Origin: Chinchilla lanigera
Lineage: Eukaryota; Chordata; Mammalia; Rodentia; Chinchillidae
DNA: 64,000 bases
Assembly (NCBI RefSeq): GCF_000276665.1
Contig: NW_004955435.1
Span: 2,456,615 to 2,520,614, forward strand
Reading direction: 5' to 3'
Shown here: positions 48,400-60,790 of the stretch, one piece after another
Position numbering within the stretch: position 1 is the first letter of the stretch
Layout of the letters: the number at the start of each line of letters is the position of its first letter
The notes under the pieces: model-generated
Told to the model about the DNA's origin: nothing
The model's database searches: none
Seen by the model: only the letters and a program-made list of their open reading frames with translations
Translations under genes and position numbers: made by a program

Positions 48400-48645
48400 A
48401 GATCCTGATGTGGGCCTTCTTCAGGGTGTATGCAGAGTGCACTCTTCTCAGCGTATTCCACAAGGGTAAGAGGTAAAAGAGCTGCACAGGACCTGTGACC
48501 CCTTTTTCCGGAAGAGCGCTAACCCTGTGTGTGAGGGCTTCTCACTCACAAGCTAATTGCCTCTCCACAGCTCCGTCCCCTAATATCTTCAGATTGGGTG
48601 TTAAGAATTTCCACGTAGGTATTTTAAGGATACAAACAGCCAATA
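48400..48645 (-). mobile_element. MLT1-like MaLR LTR, part 2
   Basis: GATGTGGGCCTTCTTCAGGG, CCGTCCCCTAATATCTTCAG ATTGGGTGTTAAGAATTTCC: the remaining reverse-complement part of the LTR whose 3' half is at 47.9 kb. Confidence 0.65.
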
Positions 48646-50204
48646 GCACAAAATACAATATAAACTGAGATGCAGATCTGGAATTCTGATCAAATCCTAT
48701 ATACTTTAACGAGAAACACACTGCCTTTGAGGATTAACGACAGTTTGCTATGGAATACTAACAAGAGAAGCTCACAGGATGTGATCATTTCTAAACACAT
48801 GGAAGTTTTCGGCCCTCTCTCACAGTTACACAGACTGCCGCTACCCACGCAGCGCCCTGTGTTGTGAAGTACAGCAAGAATCGGAAAGTCCACCTGTGGG
48901 AACTCGGGTTATATCAGGTATTTCTCCCAGATTACACTCTGCCTTGCAACTCTAAAGGTTTTCTAAACACCAAAAAACATGCATCCGTTTGCTTTCATTG
49001 CCTCAACCCTGATAAAGGGTACCTCTCCTCCCCAGTTAAGCTATCATCTGGCACAGAGTCAAAACTGTGTAAATTCCCCAAACCCCACCATGCTTTTGAC
49101 AGAAAACACTGATTCCTTTCTCCTTGAATACTGTATCCTGGAACATTTCTGCAGCCTAGATATGACCTGAGGGGATTGAATATCAACAATAGATTCTCCA
49201 GTGACATAATATTACTAATAGTACTACACTATGGCACTGATACAGTACCCATGAAATATATAAATAAAGTAGCATTATGGTTATAATACTATTAAGTTCA
49301 AGAAGGAAGTAAAAAGGGCCCTTCGAGGTATGCTAAAGACTACAGGTGCTATCCTTGGAAAAGCTGATTTTCAGGGTGAATTGTACCTATCGAACAGCAA
49401 AAAGGTAAGTGCCTGGACGAGGGATAAGGACAATGGGAATTAAAATGAAGGATCTCATTTCTGAGATATTTAGAAGTTCACTATGCAGGATATGAGAACT
49501 GCCGGTGGAGAGGAAGAGCCGCTGAGGCTGAGTCCCACTCATGGGTCACGTTTGCAGGAGCGCCCGCTCTCGTGGTCTCCCCATGCAGTTCTCCAGGCTC
49601 TCCAGTAGAGCACTTTCAATCTATACACAGGGTCGAGGTGGACTTCCAGAACCAATATCCACACTCCCCTTGAGTTTATTCCTCACGTGGCCTCGTCACT
49701 CCCATACGCTCCTTGAGTTCAGAGCAACTGAGCTCTGAGTAATACACAGCCCTCCTCTACCATCACTCAGCACGCACAATGACTCATTCTGCATGTGAGA
49801 CAATATTCCCAGATATTCACCGCTAAAGTGTCATCTGCAAGTCAGCTAGCAATAAGAAAAGATGCCCTTGGCTTTATATATTTTATCTGCTATTTAAGGT
49901 CCTGCAATCAAATATGCTGTAATATTCTCAAATAATTGTGTCAAGTAAGAGTTAATTACAGGAAATTCAGTACAACTTAGAAATCTTGCCAATAATAATG
50001 ATGATGATAATAATATTACCTCTTCATATTTTCACGCCATGTCATAGGGCATGATTTGTCCAATAACAGCTAAATCTTATGATTACGAAGTGTTTTAAAT
50101 ACGCACCCATGCAAAACACAGAAGAAAAATTCAGGATCATCACCGCAGCAGAATTCCAGAGAATCAGGAAGGACTAATGTGTGAGGGTTCTGTTTTACGG
50201 CTAC

Positions 50205-50345
50205 TGTGTCAACCCACAAAAGAACGTAGTGGTTATGTGCTGCGATGCTGAAAGTAAGACCTTGGTTCAAATTCCAACCTTTACATATTTGCTGAATGAG
50301 TCAACTTCGTAACAGTGAGGGTTCAGGAGTCAGACCTTTGATTTT
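50205..50345 (+). mobile_element. MIR SINE fragment
   Basis: CACAAAAGAACGTAGTGGTT, AAGTAAGACCTTGGTTCAAA TTCCAACC, TTGCTGAATGAGTCAACTTC: MIR 5' half order. Confidence 0.5.
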
Positions 50346-50779
50346 ACATGTGCAACAGATTTAAAGAAGTGCCTAACTGGAAAACACGTCAGTTAAATAT
50401 TAGGATTCTTTTTATCTTCCTAAAAAGTAAATCATTTATTCGTTAGATTTTTCTGTTTCTCCTACTCTATCTCTTACCTGTCAGTAAGTGCTCTCAGCCT
50501 CAGCTCTAACAAGCATGATGAATGTGATAGGTACTCATTGTTACCACTACCTTAGTTTGGGGTCTCCCAAAAGCAGCACCCCAAGCAAAAAAGGAAGTGC
50601 AGGTTCTCCCCTGTGAGCTAGTCTGAGGAAACACTTGATGAGTGGATGGTTAGACAGGGTAGGGAAGAAACTAAATAAAAAATGTTTAATAAAGCTCAGC
50701 TCAAGTTTCTAGGCGCCAAAATGGGACACCCCTCCAAGCCATCCCACCTCGCAGGTGAGGAAGCCGGGCACTGACGGCC

Positions 50780-51010
50780 GTCGGTCATCCTGCAGTCTGC
50801 TCCACGAGGCCTTTCTTCTCTCAGCATGTTCTCTTCCCACCCAGTTATCTCCTACTGCCGCCTTCCTTCATTTGATTACAGGCATATTTTATCAAACTGA
50901 GCATGACGAGCCCCTTCACATAACTCAGTTACTCAAAGTACCCTCCTCGGAGAGGTCATTTGTGACATTCCTATTAAAATGTTACCCTACCTCCCCCTTA
51001 AAGACAAAAG
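50780..51010 (+). mobile_element. L2-type LINE 3' fragment
   Basis: CTCAGTTACTCAAAGTACCC TCCTCGGAGAGGTCATTTGT GACATTCCTATTAAAATG recalls the C-terminal coding end of LINE-2. The 90-codon open frame here is a by-product. Confidence 0.5.
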
Positions 51011-53827
51011 TGTACATAGAACATTAGCAATCTTACTCCTATTTCAATACATTCAGCAATGCTATGAGCGAGTTTTCAAGCTAGGAATTACACCACGTTT
51101 CAGCACATGTAAATCACTTCTATCGGTCACCTGTGGAGCGGGGCTAACCGTCTGTGCCTAGGCCGTGAGAGCTGAGGACAATAATACAAAAGTGCTGTAA
51201 GAACCATACATGTGTCACAAAGGTAATCTGAGAGCGTTTTTGGTGCTCTGTTCCAAAGTTGTGCAATTTGTTTCACTTCATTCCCCTTCTCACTCTTCAA
51301 TCATTTATTGTTGTTTTCTTACTTTCGAAATTCTTTTAAATACTTTATATGCCCCCCTGTCTCTTAGCACCTAATTCTGTCTTGCGCTCTTTCTCCATGC
51401 CGCTCTTTCCAGCTCCCTCACAGCCTCCTCTTCGGGGGCTGTTCCTTCCTCTGAGCATTCTGCCCCTGCTGTCTCTACAGCTCAAAGCTAACGAGACCCT
51501 GAACCGCTGCTCCTCTCGGACCTCAGAGCTTAGCGTTTTGTCAGCTTCAAGCTGTTTTGGAGAGAGTGCTGGCTTATTTCTCAGCTGCGGCATTGACTTA
51601 GCAAGTCTTTCTTCTAAACTTGTAAATAATTCATTTCAGGTCAAATTTTTGCTACCAGAAACTTTTCCCAGTAAATAACAAGTTTCTTTATCTCCAGTAA
51701 GAAAGTAAGGTTTGGCGGTAATCATGGTAAGCAATTTATTAATGAAAGATAAGTTCTATAATAGGAAGGGGCATGTCTTCCACTTTGATACAACTCTGAT
51801 TCTGCTACAATTTTTTGATGGGGAGTAAAGAATTATAGTGGTAATACAACTTCCGGCCCTTTGCAAAGCCTGTCAACAGAAAGTATTATCAAAAGCTTTA
51901 AGAGATAAGCCAGACCTCAGTGGGACACTAACACTACTGTTGTCTGGATTTGTTTCATTTCAGGTCCTCTAATAACTTAAATAATTGAAGAAATGGAAGC
52001 AGCTGAAACAACCACAAGAAGTCAGCACGTACTGGCTTATTTGCTGATAACCACTCCAAATGTGGGTTTTGGGCACCTCAGCAGTATTTCCCCATCACTT
52101 CAGACTGTCATTGCCTGAGCTGCCCCAGTGATGGGTTTCCCTTCAGGAATGTTGGACCTTCTGTCCGCTCACTCCAAACCCAAAGGGGTGACAGCTGCCA
52201 GCCGCACCAGGGTACAAGTCTCTTCTGATTGGCAAACTTGAAAACCCAGCTGGCCACGATCAAGCTGGCTGGAAGCACTGTTTATTTTCTCTTGTCAATC
52301 TCTGCACACCCTATTTGTTGTTGGCATTTCAAAGAGCAAGATTTATTAAAGGTGAGATGTCAGTCTTGGGCCTTGCTCCACCTTGTCCCAGGTCAGTAGG
52401 CAACCAAAGTGGTCATTCTAGGAAACGGCATTTTGTAATCGTAAGTGCTTCTGTGAAAACCGTCTGAGAAGTGATTTATGTGGACAAAGAGTAGCAGAGA
52501 AAATGCACAAAGCAATAACGAGATGGACAAAGACGAAAGGTGTTTTACAGGAACATTCCATTCAGAACTCAAAGGAGTTTCAGATATACTCATATATGTG
52601 AAGTAATAATTTCTTCTTTTATTCAAGAAAATCCAAAACTTCACATAATACTAAACTGTACAATGAACTGAAAACATCATTTTCTTGAAACATACTTAGC
52701 AATTTGAACAAATGTCTCCTAATAGAAGTTATGGGCGTCAGGAGATTTTCGAACACTGGGGGAAGGGTGTAAAGAAGCCAAAGAGACTGTAACATTTGAA
52801 AGATACATAACAAAAATGTTACCATATTTTAAGGATAACACACAGCAATAGTTATTTTAAATGATTTTTAAAGATTCTTTGAAACCGGGATTTGAATTAT
52901 ACATAAATATAGCCATAGGGCTGGACTGCTGTAATTCCACACCACAGTTTGACTGGAATCTCAAAGTGATGCCAAGAATGCATAAACCTAAGCCCATGCA
53001 ACTTCTCCTACCATAAAAATAACTAACATAACACAGACTGAAATGAAAAGAGCTGGCAATGCATTTCCCCCCCAGCATATCAAGCAGGTTTTCATAAGGA
53101 AGCTGTGGTCATCAATCACTACCTCATTACCAGCCCGTCATCTGGGCTTAAGCTAAATGTATTCTGGCCGGCTGCCATACTAAATGTTCAATGAAACATC
53201 CTTAAGGCTCTCTACAAGTTCAGCTGAAGTCGCACACGCTATACATCAAAGAGGAACATTAGCGTTATCACAGCTTAATAAATAGTGCCATTCTGGCAAT
53301 GTAATCCTGTGTTCTAGAGCTATCTACTATCCCCAGCCTTATACTGCTTAAGTAAACAATCACTCTGTCTCCTGTGAAGTTTATTTAGTGATAAATGCAT
53401 GTAGAGATAATTAGTCATAGCACTACAGATATACATCTAAACTTGCTCAAAACCTGTACAGGAAAGAGATTAACACAATATTTTAAGACATACAACATGT
53501 TAAAAACTCTGTCTTGGAATATTAATCACATTTGGACGTTGGTATTTATCACTGATGTGTTGATAGTTACTAGAGAACTTCTAAGCTAAGCAAAAGCCCC
53601 AATTTTACCTGTGACTTTCACAAGTTCAACTGTTACAGAGGTTGTGTGGTATGCTCTTTATTGGAGTGGCTGCACGTTGCCTTTAGGCAAAATGATGGTC
53701 TCCAGATGTTAACATCTTTGTAAGTGTCATGGTGTCATTACCTGTATTTGAGTAAACTATCTCTTTGGATAACTGGGCGGGAGAATGGGCTTTTATTTTT
53801 GGATGTTTGTTTGTTTGGGTTTTGTCA

Positions 53828-53962
53828 TTTTTTGAGACAGGGTCTTACTGCGTAGGTCAGGCTGCCCTTGAACTCACTATGAAGGCCAGGGTGGCCTTGA
53901 ATTCAAGATGACCTTCCTTTCTCAGCCTCCTGAGTCCTAGGATTATAGATGTGAACACTGGA
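53828..53962 (-). mobile_element. B1 SINE
   Basis: TTTTTTGAGACAGGGTCTTA, CAGGCTGCCCTTGAACTCAC, GGGTGGCCTTGAATTCAAG, TCTCAGCCTCCTGAGTCCTA: reverse-complement B1 with the doubled CTTGAA(C/T)TC motif that marks the internal duplication. Confidence 0.88.
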
Positions 53963-54018
53963 ATCCTTTTCAGGTGAAAATGCACACAACATTTTTGTGA
54001 TTTCTGGTTAATTTTAGA

Positions 54019-54062
54019 TTAGAGCCTAAGGAAAAGAAAACCTTTAGAGCCTAAGGAAAAGA
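54019..54062 (+). repeat. 25-bp tandem duplication
   Basis: TTAGAGCCTAAGGAAAAGA occurs at 54019-54037 and 54044-54062, a period of 25 bp. Confidence 0.9.
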
Positions 54063-54531
54063 TAACTTGCACATTAGTAAGAAAAATATCCCTGCTTTTC
54101 TCCAGGTTGAAGAAAAACACAATTTAAACCAGTATTTCAACTCCATCAAATCTGTGCAACCCACACAGCATTTTTTAGTTTTCTTGCTAACTATATGCTT
54201 TTGATTTAGACCATCCAAAGAAAAATATTTGAGAACTGAAAAATAAACTTAACTTGTGGAGCCACAATTTTGGGTCAAGATGAGATATTTCGAAAAGTCC
54301 AATTACATAAGAAAAGCCTGAAGAGTGAATGAGGGTTACACGTAAACTATTAAGGTGGACCGGAAAGTGCGACAGTGATGTAAATAGCAAGTAATGTTAA
54401 GACTCCCATAAACTAAAGGTGAGCAAAAGTGGGCAGAGATCCAGAACCAGGTCTTCCCTGAAAGCCATATAAAAGTAGGCAAAGTGATGCCAACCCACAA
54501 AGTGGAGCCATGCCCTTATTTGAAAATATGG

Positions 54532-54617
54532 GGGCTGGGGGTTTAGCTCATCGGCAAAAGCGCCTGCCTGGCAAGCGCAAGGTCGTGAGTTCGGTTCCCG
54601 GTACCGGAGAAAAACCG

Positions 54618-54646
<29 letters not shown>
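54532..54646 (+). mobile_element. ID-type SINE, youngest-looking copy
   Basis: GGGCTGGGGGTTTAGCTCAT, GCGCCTGCCTGGCAAGCGCA, GTGAGTTCGGTTCCCGGTAC and CGGAGAAAAACCG, then an A tail of about 29 residues. Direct repeats GAAAATATGG flank it (54522-54531 and 54647-54656). Intact CpGs and the long tail suggest recent insertion. Confidence 0.95.
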
Positions 54647-54648
<2 letters not shown>

Positions 54649-55164
54649 AAATATGGACCCCGCCTCTTCATTATTAATTAAACCAGAACTTTAACCCACT
54701 GTGAACATCACCGTGGGAAGAAGCCTTCACACGTATTATTAAGATGCCAGGAAGGGCACCTTACTTTCTGTCACAGAGAACCTGAGAATTCAATTGCAGA
54801 AAGATAACAAGAGTAAAGGAATAAAATTATCACTAATATTTACATGCACAGCAGTTTACAAAGAAGTGAAACTCAAGTGGTTAGAAGTGGGGCCAAGGGG
54901 AACCCTAAACCCCAAGGTGAAATGACTACAGAGTATGTGGGGGAATACATGGGTTACGCTGGGAGGGTCTAGTCTGCTTATGCAACCTCATTCTGCCATT
55001 ATCCCAGGGAGAGAAGAGTCTTTCTTGTCTTCCTGCACGGACGAGGGAAGGGAAATCTCCACAAAGGTGCCAGTGACTGGGCAAACAAGGGCTTCACACA
55101 GGAATCTTTCTCCAGCTCCCACCTATTAACTGACCTTCAGCTCGAAATCCTCCTTCCACAGAAG

Positions 55165-55245
55165 CAGTGACGGCAAACCTTTTAGGGCTTCCAACGATAA
55201 CAAATAACCCACTGCGACATGCGTGCCGTCAGTTCGCCACCACTG
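55165..55245. mobile_element. 81-bp hAT-like MITE with 8-bp target-site duplication
   Basis: Starts CAGTGACGGCAAACC and ends GTTCGCCACCACTG. The ends are imperfect terminal inverted repeats (about 12 of 16 positions) with CAGTG/CACTG termini. Flanks CACAGAAG (55157-55164) and CACTAAAG (55246-55253) match at 6 of 8, as expected for a hAT duplication. Confidence 0.65.
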
Positions 55246-56154
55246 CACTAAAGCATCCCATTCTGGGGTGGCATGTTCAGTTTTCCTCAAAACCCTGACT
55301 CAGGACTGGAGACGTGGCAAAGGACTGGAAGGGAAGCCGAAGAGGCAGCAGGAACAGTGGAGAGGGAGGGGACTGTCCAGGCGGGGAAAGGAAAGCGAAA
55401 GCTCACGGTGACTTTACATCCCAGTAGAAATCAGCCTGCAAACCAAACTTAAATCCTGTATGGGACCCTAATGCTACGAACAAAAACCAACTGTCCATGT
55501 GTGAAACGTGAGTTCACAAAAATTAACTCAGCTTTTGGAACACCGACCACAACTGTAAAATAAGTATGTCAACGCTCAAAATTGGAAATGACGCTTCAGG
55601 TAATGTTAAAGACAACGCAACAATGTATGGTACAAAACATAAAAATTAATATGAAGTAACAGGCTTGAAAAACGTAACTCATATATATGAACGAAAACAC
55701 CATCAAACTAAAAGTAACTGAAAAAATAACTCTTGCTTTAAAGATGTCAAAGCAGTACCTACTGACAACACCTACGAACCCACCCACCAAGCTAAGGGAG
55801 AAGCCATGAGCAAGCAGGGGAAGATGTAGAAGACGGTAACAGGTGTCTCACAGGACCCAGAGGTTACAATGAACAGGTGGAGGAGTCCTGCTTGAAAATC
55901 TAACACGTCAGCATTTGGTATCTGGCACTGGTGGCCGCAGTGGGCACACGTTACCGGAAGCTTACAAAACAATTTCAAAACAAAGCTTATTCAGTTCTGG
56001 GTCTAGGCAACGGACAGTACCAGGATTTTGAGGGACAAGGAGGAGTCTCTCTGGACCAAAGGTAATCTCATCCACCTCCTTGCAATTGCTTGAAATTCCT
56101 TTAACTGGAAACAAAGCCTTTCGATCTACAGCATGGATAAAGGGCTTAAAATGC

Positions 56155-56395
56155 AAATACCCCGGGAAAACGGGTGCGTTGGGTCTATGTTGTTTACTTG
56201 GACGGAGTGTTCAGAACAGGGAAGCAGCGCAGAGCTGCAGGCGGACGCTTTTCTGCGGCCTGGACGGAGCACCCACGCCTGCAGTACTCAGCCTGTGCGG
56301 CTCACTGGGCCTAGCACTCTCGCCGATGCGCAGTCGGCCGGCTCTAAAGCAGGGAGAGCGAGGTGCAAGGGCACGGTCGAGCAAGTCGCTCACTC
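56155..56395. other. CpG-rich stretch, no recognised gene
   Basis: About 20 CpGs in 240 bp inside AT-rich intron 8. Frames of 83-140 codons overlap on both strands and resemble no family I know. It lies 0.4 kb upstream of an L1 3' fragment; whether it belongs to a repeat is unresolved. Confidence 0.45.
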
Positions 56396-56789
56396 TTGGC
56401 ACACAGGAAACCAAAGAAAGGAGAGCAGAAGCCAGGGACTGAAATACAGGTTTCCAGCTCACACCCCTGGGACTTGCCTGCCCCCACCAGGCCCCACCTC
56501 AAACAGCAAGAGCAGCTACAAAGGCAGCAGTAGACTAATCTCCTGCTGGGTGTGACACACCCATGATCCAACCATCTCCAAACACGAGACTCCGGGGAAC
56601 ACTTGATACCCAAATAAAATCCAGCCTCAAAAACCAGAAGAGAGCAAAGAGAAGGTAGAAAAAGCATCCAACAAGGACAGCAGGTGGATTAGGCAGAGTT
56701 CCATGACAGCTGAAAATACTGCAAGAAAGATGACACCTAAATCAAATGCAGGAGATACTTCTCGAACAAGGACAACTAGAAGGTGTATG

Positions 56790-57540
56790 AAAAACTGTCC
56801 AGGTCTTTAATCATTAGGGAAACGTAGCAAAACTAGCCTGACAGATCCCCTCACTCAAGTTAGAACGGCTCCTATCAGAAACACAAAAGACAATGACTGC
56901 TGCTGAGGATGTGGAGAAACCAACAGAAGCCCTGACGCTGTCAGTGTGGAAGTGAAGCAGTATTCCCGCTATGGAAAACAGCACAAACGTTCTTCAAAAA
57001 CTGAAAAAAAAGTACAGTGTGACCTAGCAATCCCGTAAGTGGAACTATACCCACAAGCCCTGAAATCACATGTCACGTTCCTGGAGGCACTGTTCACAGT
57101 AGGGAAGAAATGGAAAGAACTTCAAGGTCAAAACTGCCGAGAACATGAAGGGAACGTGCCACATGTGCACAATGGAAAACTACTCTGCCCTAGAAAGGAT
57201 GAATCTCGTCATGTGCCCCGACATGGACGTGGACAGAGGGCACTGTGATAAGTGAAATGAGCCAGACACAGGAAGACACACACTGTGATCTTACTCAAAT
57301 GCGAAATCCAAAGGAAGCTGAACTCACACAAGCTGAGAGGAGAACGATGGTTACCAGAGACTGGGGAGTGCAGGCGGGAAGGCGGGAGGGCGGCAGCTGG
57401 TCAGTGAGCACCACTGCATAGTTGCATAGGAGAAACACCGGCATCCAACTGCACACTCGGCTGACGACAGGCAATAGAACACCATATACTTCAGAACAGT
57501 TCCTAACGTTTGTACAATAAAGAAGTGGTAAACGTTTAAG
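56790..57540 (+). mobile_element. L1 LINE 3'-end fragment (ORF2 tail)
   Basis: CTGAGGATGTGGAGAAACCA, GCTATGGAAAACAGCACAAA, ACCTAGCAATCCCGTAAGTG, CACAATGGAAAACTACTCTG and GTGAAATGAGCCAGACACAG appear in the order of the L1 ORF2 carboxyl end. Then TGGTTACCAGAGACTGGGGA and AATAAAGAAGTGGTAAACG mark the 3' region. Stop codons and indels are present; inactive. Confidence 0.93.
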
Positions 57541-58194
57541 CAGCTAGATATGTTTAACCCGATTTGAACACTGCACAAGGTAAACATCTATCAGAACATC
57601 ACAGAATCCCACAGAAGTATACTTTATGTCAATTAATCATATTTAAACAGTCGGTTCCTAAAAAAGATGGTATCTATCATGCTTATTCATTTCTTCATTG
57701 CGTCCCTATGAACTTATCCAAATATCTCAAGGACATACTGGCCTCACTGATGGAGTTTGCTAACAACTATGGTAAGAATCATTCTGAGAAGACGAGGTAT
57801 GGAAGCTGAAGGTTTTCCTGACAAGGTCCCTTTTATTTAGAATGTGCTTTAAATGCAGTGTTTGCGGAGTCCAGCATCTCTTCCCTGAACTTGCCTCATG
57901 AGCCCCTGGTGTCCACTGTAAGTACATGTACCTCATCTTACATGTCACAAAATATTAGTGATGTTTTCAAGAGAGGGACTGCTTTGTCTCTCCCCTGGTC
58001 TTAACAGTGCAGATCTGTACTTTCTCTGCGGAAGGTCAAGGGCTACACAGAAGAACCACATGAATGAAATTGTCAAACTGCAAACATTTTCCTCTCTCTC
58101 AGTCCAACATATGAGGAAGTGGGGGAAAGAGGAGGATAAATACGTAATATTATGAAATCCTTTTAAACTGTGTTCTCATTTTCCCTGTGTTACA

Positions 58195-58750
58195 GGCAGC
58201 TGAGTTAGATAGAAATATTATTGGCAGTCAGACAGGACCAGATCCTCAAAGGAGCCAACATGAAAGATACCTATTTGCTGTGGGCCAGACCTCAAGACAA
58301 AGGACTAAACAAATGCACCCACACACCTCCCTAGGGATGGACCTCAGGGATTGATACTCTAAATAGGCAGCGATCACCTTGAAGAGTCATTGACCCAACC
58401 CTTTATGGAAAAAGCCCCTGTTCTGTATTCATGCCCTCTTGCTACCTGACTCACTTCCCCATTTGATCCCAGTTCGATCAATTTTACCTGAACAATTCTT
58501 ATTGGCTGACCATAGTTTTGTCCATTTTTCCCCTACCTTGGACCCACCTCACCTCGTGGTTTTGCTCTATGAAAGTTGCTAGAAAAGACAGAATCAGGGG
58601 TAACCCACTCGGGCCCCCCTTTTGTCCCTCTCTTGNNNNNNNNNNNNNNNNNNNNNNNNNNNNNNNNNNNNNNNNNNNNNNNNNNNNNNNNNNNNNNNNN
58701 NNNNNNNNNNNNNNNNNNNNNNNNNNNNNNNNNNNTTTTAAATAAAGCAC
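58195..58750 (+). mobile_element. Candidate endogenous-retrovirus LTR, interrupted by assembly gap
   Basis: A stretch with promoter-like CTTATTGGCTGACC and GCTCTATGAAAG, a pyrimidine/GC-rich block running into the gap, and AATAAAGC (58741-58748) just after it. This is the order U3-R of a gammaretrovirus-like LTR. No internal gag/pol sequence is visible nearby, and the ends are not defined. This is an inference from layout only. Confidence 0.35.
58636..58735. other. Assembly gap (100 N)
   Basis: Exactly 100 N, a conventional placeholder for a gap of unknown size. ORFs crossing it are meaningless. Confidence 0.99.
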
Positions 58751-60541
58751 AGCAACAAAACAGCTGCATTTACTAAAGATTTCATCACCATTAATGTGAT
58801 GTGCTATGTCAAATAATCAATACATTTTTTAAAAGACAGTCTCACATATAGTCTATGCAGCTGGGCTCTTGAGTTTTAGCTGGATGTGTACATATGTATT
58901 TAATTTTATATAATTGGGAGATTAACAAAGAAGTAAGATTTTCAGATCTGACATTGATTCCAATTATCTCATTGTTAATTTATGAAATTCTTTGGAGGCT
59001 TAAAATCTGCTTTTCAAAAATGTGACTGAATTAGATCTTCAAACATGTGTGCATCATTAGACAATGTAGCACGTCCCCACGCAGGACAATATGGTTTCTG
59101 ACTGACACTGATAAGGTCAACAGTCTTATGAAAGCCGGCCCTTATTCTTCTCAACTTAATTGAAACACGAGTGGAAACTGTATTTTTACTACATCACAAA
59201 AAAGTGAGTGGGCTACCAAAACAAAAGTAGCCTAATGTCCATCAGTTCTCAGAAAAATCTATCTAGTATGTGTTTAAATGGAAAATCACCAAAATATTTA
59301 AATATACTTGAATGAAGTCAAGCTGCAGAGTGACTTACAAAATATAGAGTATAAGTTCATGGATTTGCTTTAAAGGAAGAAATCCCTAAGCAGAAATACG
59401 GCCATTTTTGAAGTCCTCTTATTGCATTTAAGACTGTTTTCATTTTAGTATTAATTCCTGCCCTACAGAGAAGCATTTTTACTTACTGTTTGTTACACAA
59501 TCATGACACTTTAATTCTAGCAGTTATGTAACCATAGCACAGGAAAAGCAGTGTGAGGACTTCTCTGACAGCTGTGGGCCTGAGTTTACAACTCCCACTG
59601 CCATGTGGCTCCTGCCCCTTCTCACACCCATGCATCAGGGAAGTCTTCCAAGGATGGATCAACTGCTCTCCTTCATGGAAAAGACCCAGATGATACAGTG
59701 ATAGGAAAAAGTATGTCTCATACCTGATGATATTGCCTGACACGCTAAGACATGAAACTTACTTTAAATGTCTTACTTATCCTTATTTACTTTGACTTGG
59801 GGTAGGGGTGGGGGCTCTGGCATAAAATACTTCTCAAGAAGTAAGCGCTGTACTTCTCTTCTTCAATTTAGAAAGTGAGATTTAGTTTCCTGTCTTTCTT
59901 AGACTAAGCGTGTGCGCGCCTGGCTGGCCCATGGATAGAAGGCAAGTGACACAGGGCGGTGCTTAGGCCGTCTCTGGGCTTGCACTAGGGCTACACCAAG
60001 TTGCCAGTTCTTTGGATGGGGAATGAATGCCTAGTAAGGTCCTCTTGATCTCTGATCAATCCACCATGATAAAATACGCATTCAGTAGTGGGAAATCTGA
60101 TTAGAACCTTCGAAAAAGTAGTGTTAAATTCTCCATTTAGAGACATATACAACAAGCACAAAGAAAGGTGCAGAGAAAAAGAGGATGGAGGTAGAAATAA
60201 AAGGACATACCAGCTGTAAGAGTATTCTGCTCACCTAGGGATAAAGAAATTTACTTCCACTATTGATACTTTCTAGTTCCCATAAAGCCCAGCAACATTT
60301 CACTTTCCATTTTTACTATAAATCAGCCTTTACTTGAGCTAGTGTCACTGCTTTGGGCAGAAAAACTATATATGACTGGTATATAAGTCTATTATATATT
60401 GGGAAAAATAATACCAAATGTATTTATAATTTTCTGATGTCCTAGGTCCATAAAGGGAGGAATCTGAAATTTCTCTAAGTAAAAAATAAAAAAATATATA
60501 ATTTTATATAACAAAAAGGTCATGTTAAACACTTGCAAAGT

Positions 60542-60610
60542 CTGGGGATGCAGCTAAGAGGCAAGCACTTGTCTAGCTCTATGACAGGAAATAAACAAAC
60601 AAACAAATAA
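60542..60610 (+). mobile_element. ID-type SINE fragment
   Basis: GTCTGGGGATGCAGCTAAGA and GCAAGCACTTGTCTAGCTC are an A-box-side ID fragment. The B-box part is mostly lost before an (AAAC)-rich tail. Confidence 0.55.
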
Positions 60611-60639
60611 AAAATCCTACTCCATTCAATCTTTACTGG

Positions 60640-60790
60640 CCAGGAATAGTGTTGCACAGAAGCAGTCACAGCTATGCTGGAGCCTGAGATAGGAGGATTT
60701 CTTCAGCCCAAGAACTAAAGATCAGACCAACCTGAACAGCATAGAGAGATGCCTCTCAGAACAAATAAGTGAAACAAAACAAAAACTCAC
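60640..60790 (+). mobile_element. Diverged B1 SINE
   Basis: GGCCAGGAATAGTGTTGCAC, GGAGCCTGAGATAGGAGGAT, AGACCAACCTGAACAGCATA: plus-orientation B1 with an A-rich end. Confidence 0.72.

Noticed and set aside
54532..54646. tRNA gene suggested by A-box and B-box motifs
   Set aside because: The sequence is an ID SINE with A tail and target-site duplication. It does not fold into a complete cloverleaf by eye and is repeated across the window.
56080..56555. 120- and 140-codon overlapping plus-strand frames
   Set aside because: They overlap each other in different frames in a CpG-rich patch; composition explains them.
58499..58776. Frames crossing the N gap
   Set aside because: The translated portion is unknown sequence.
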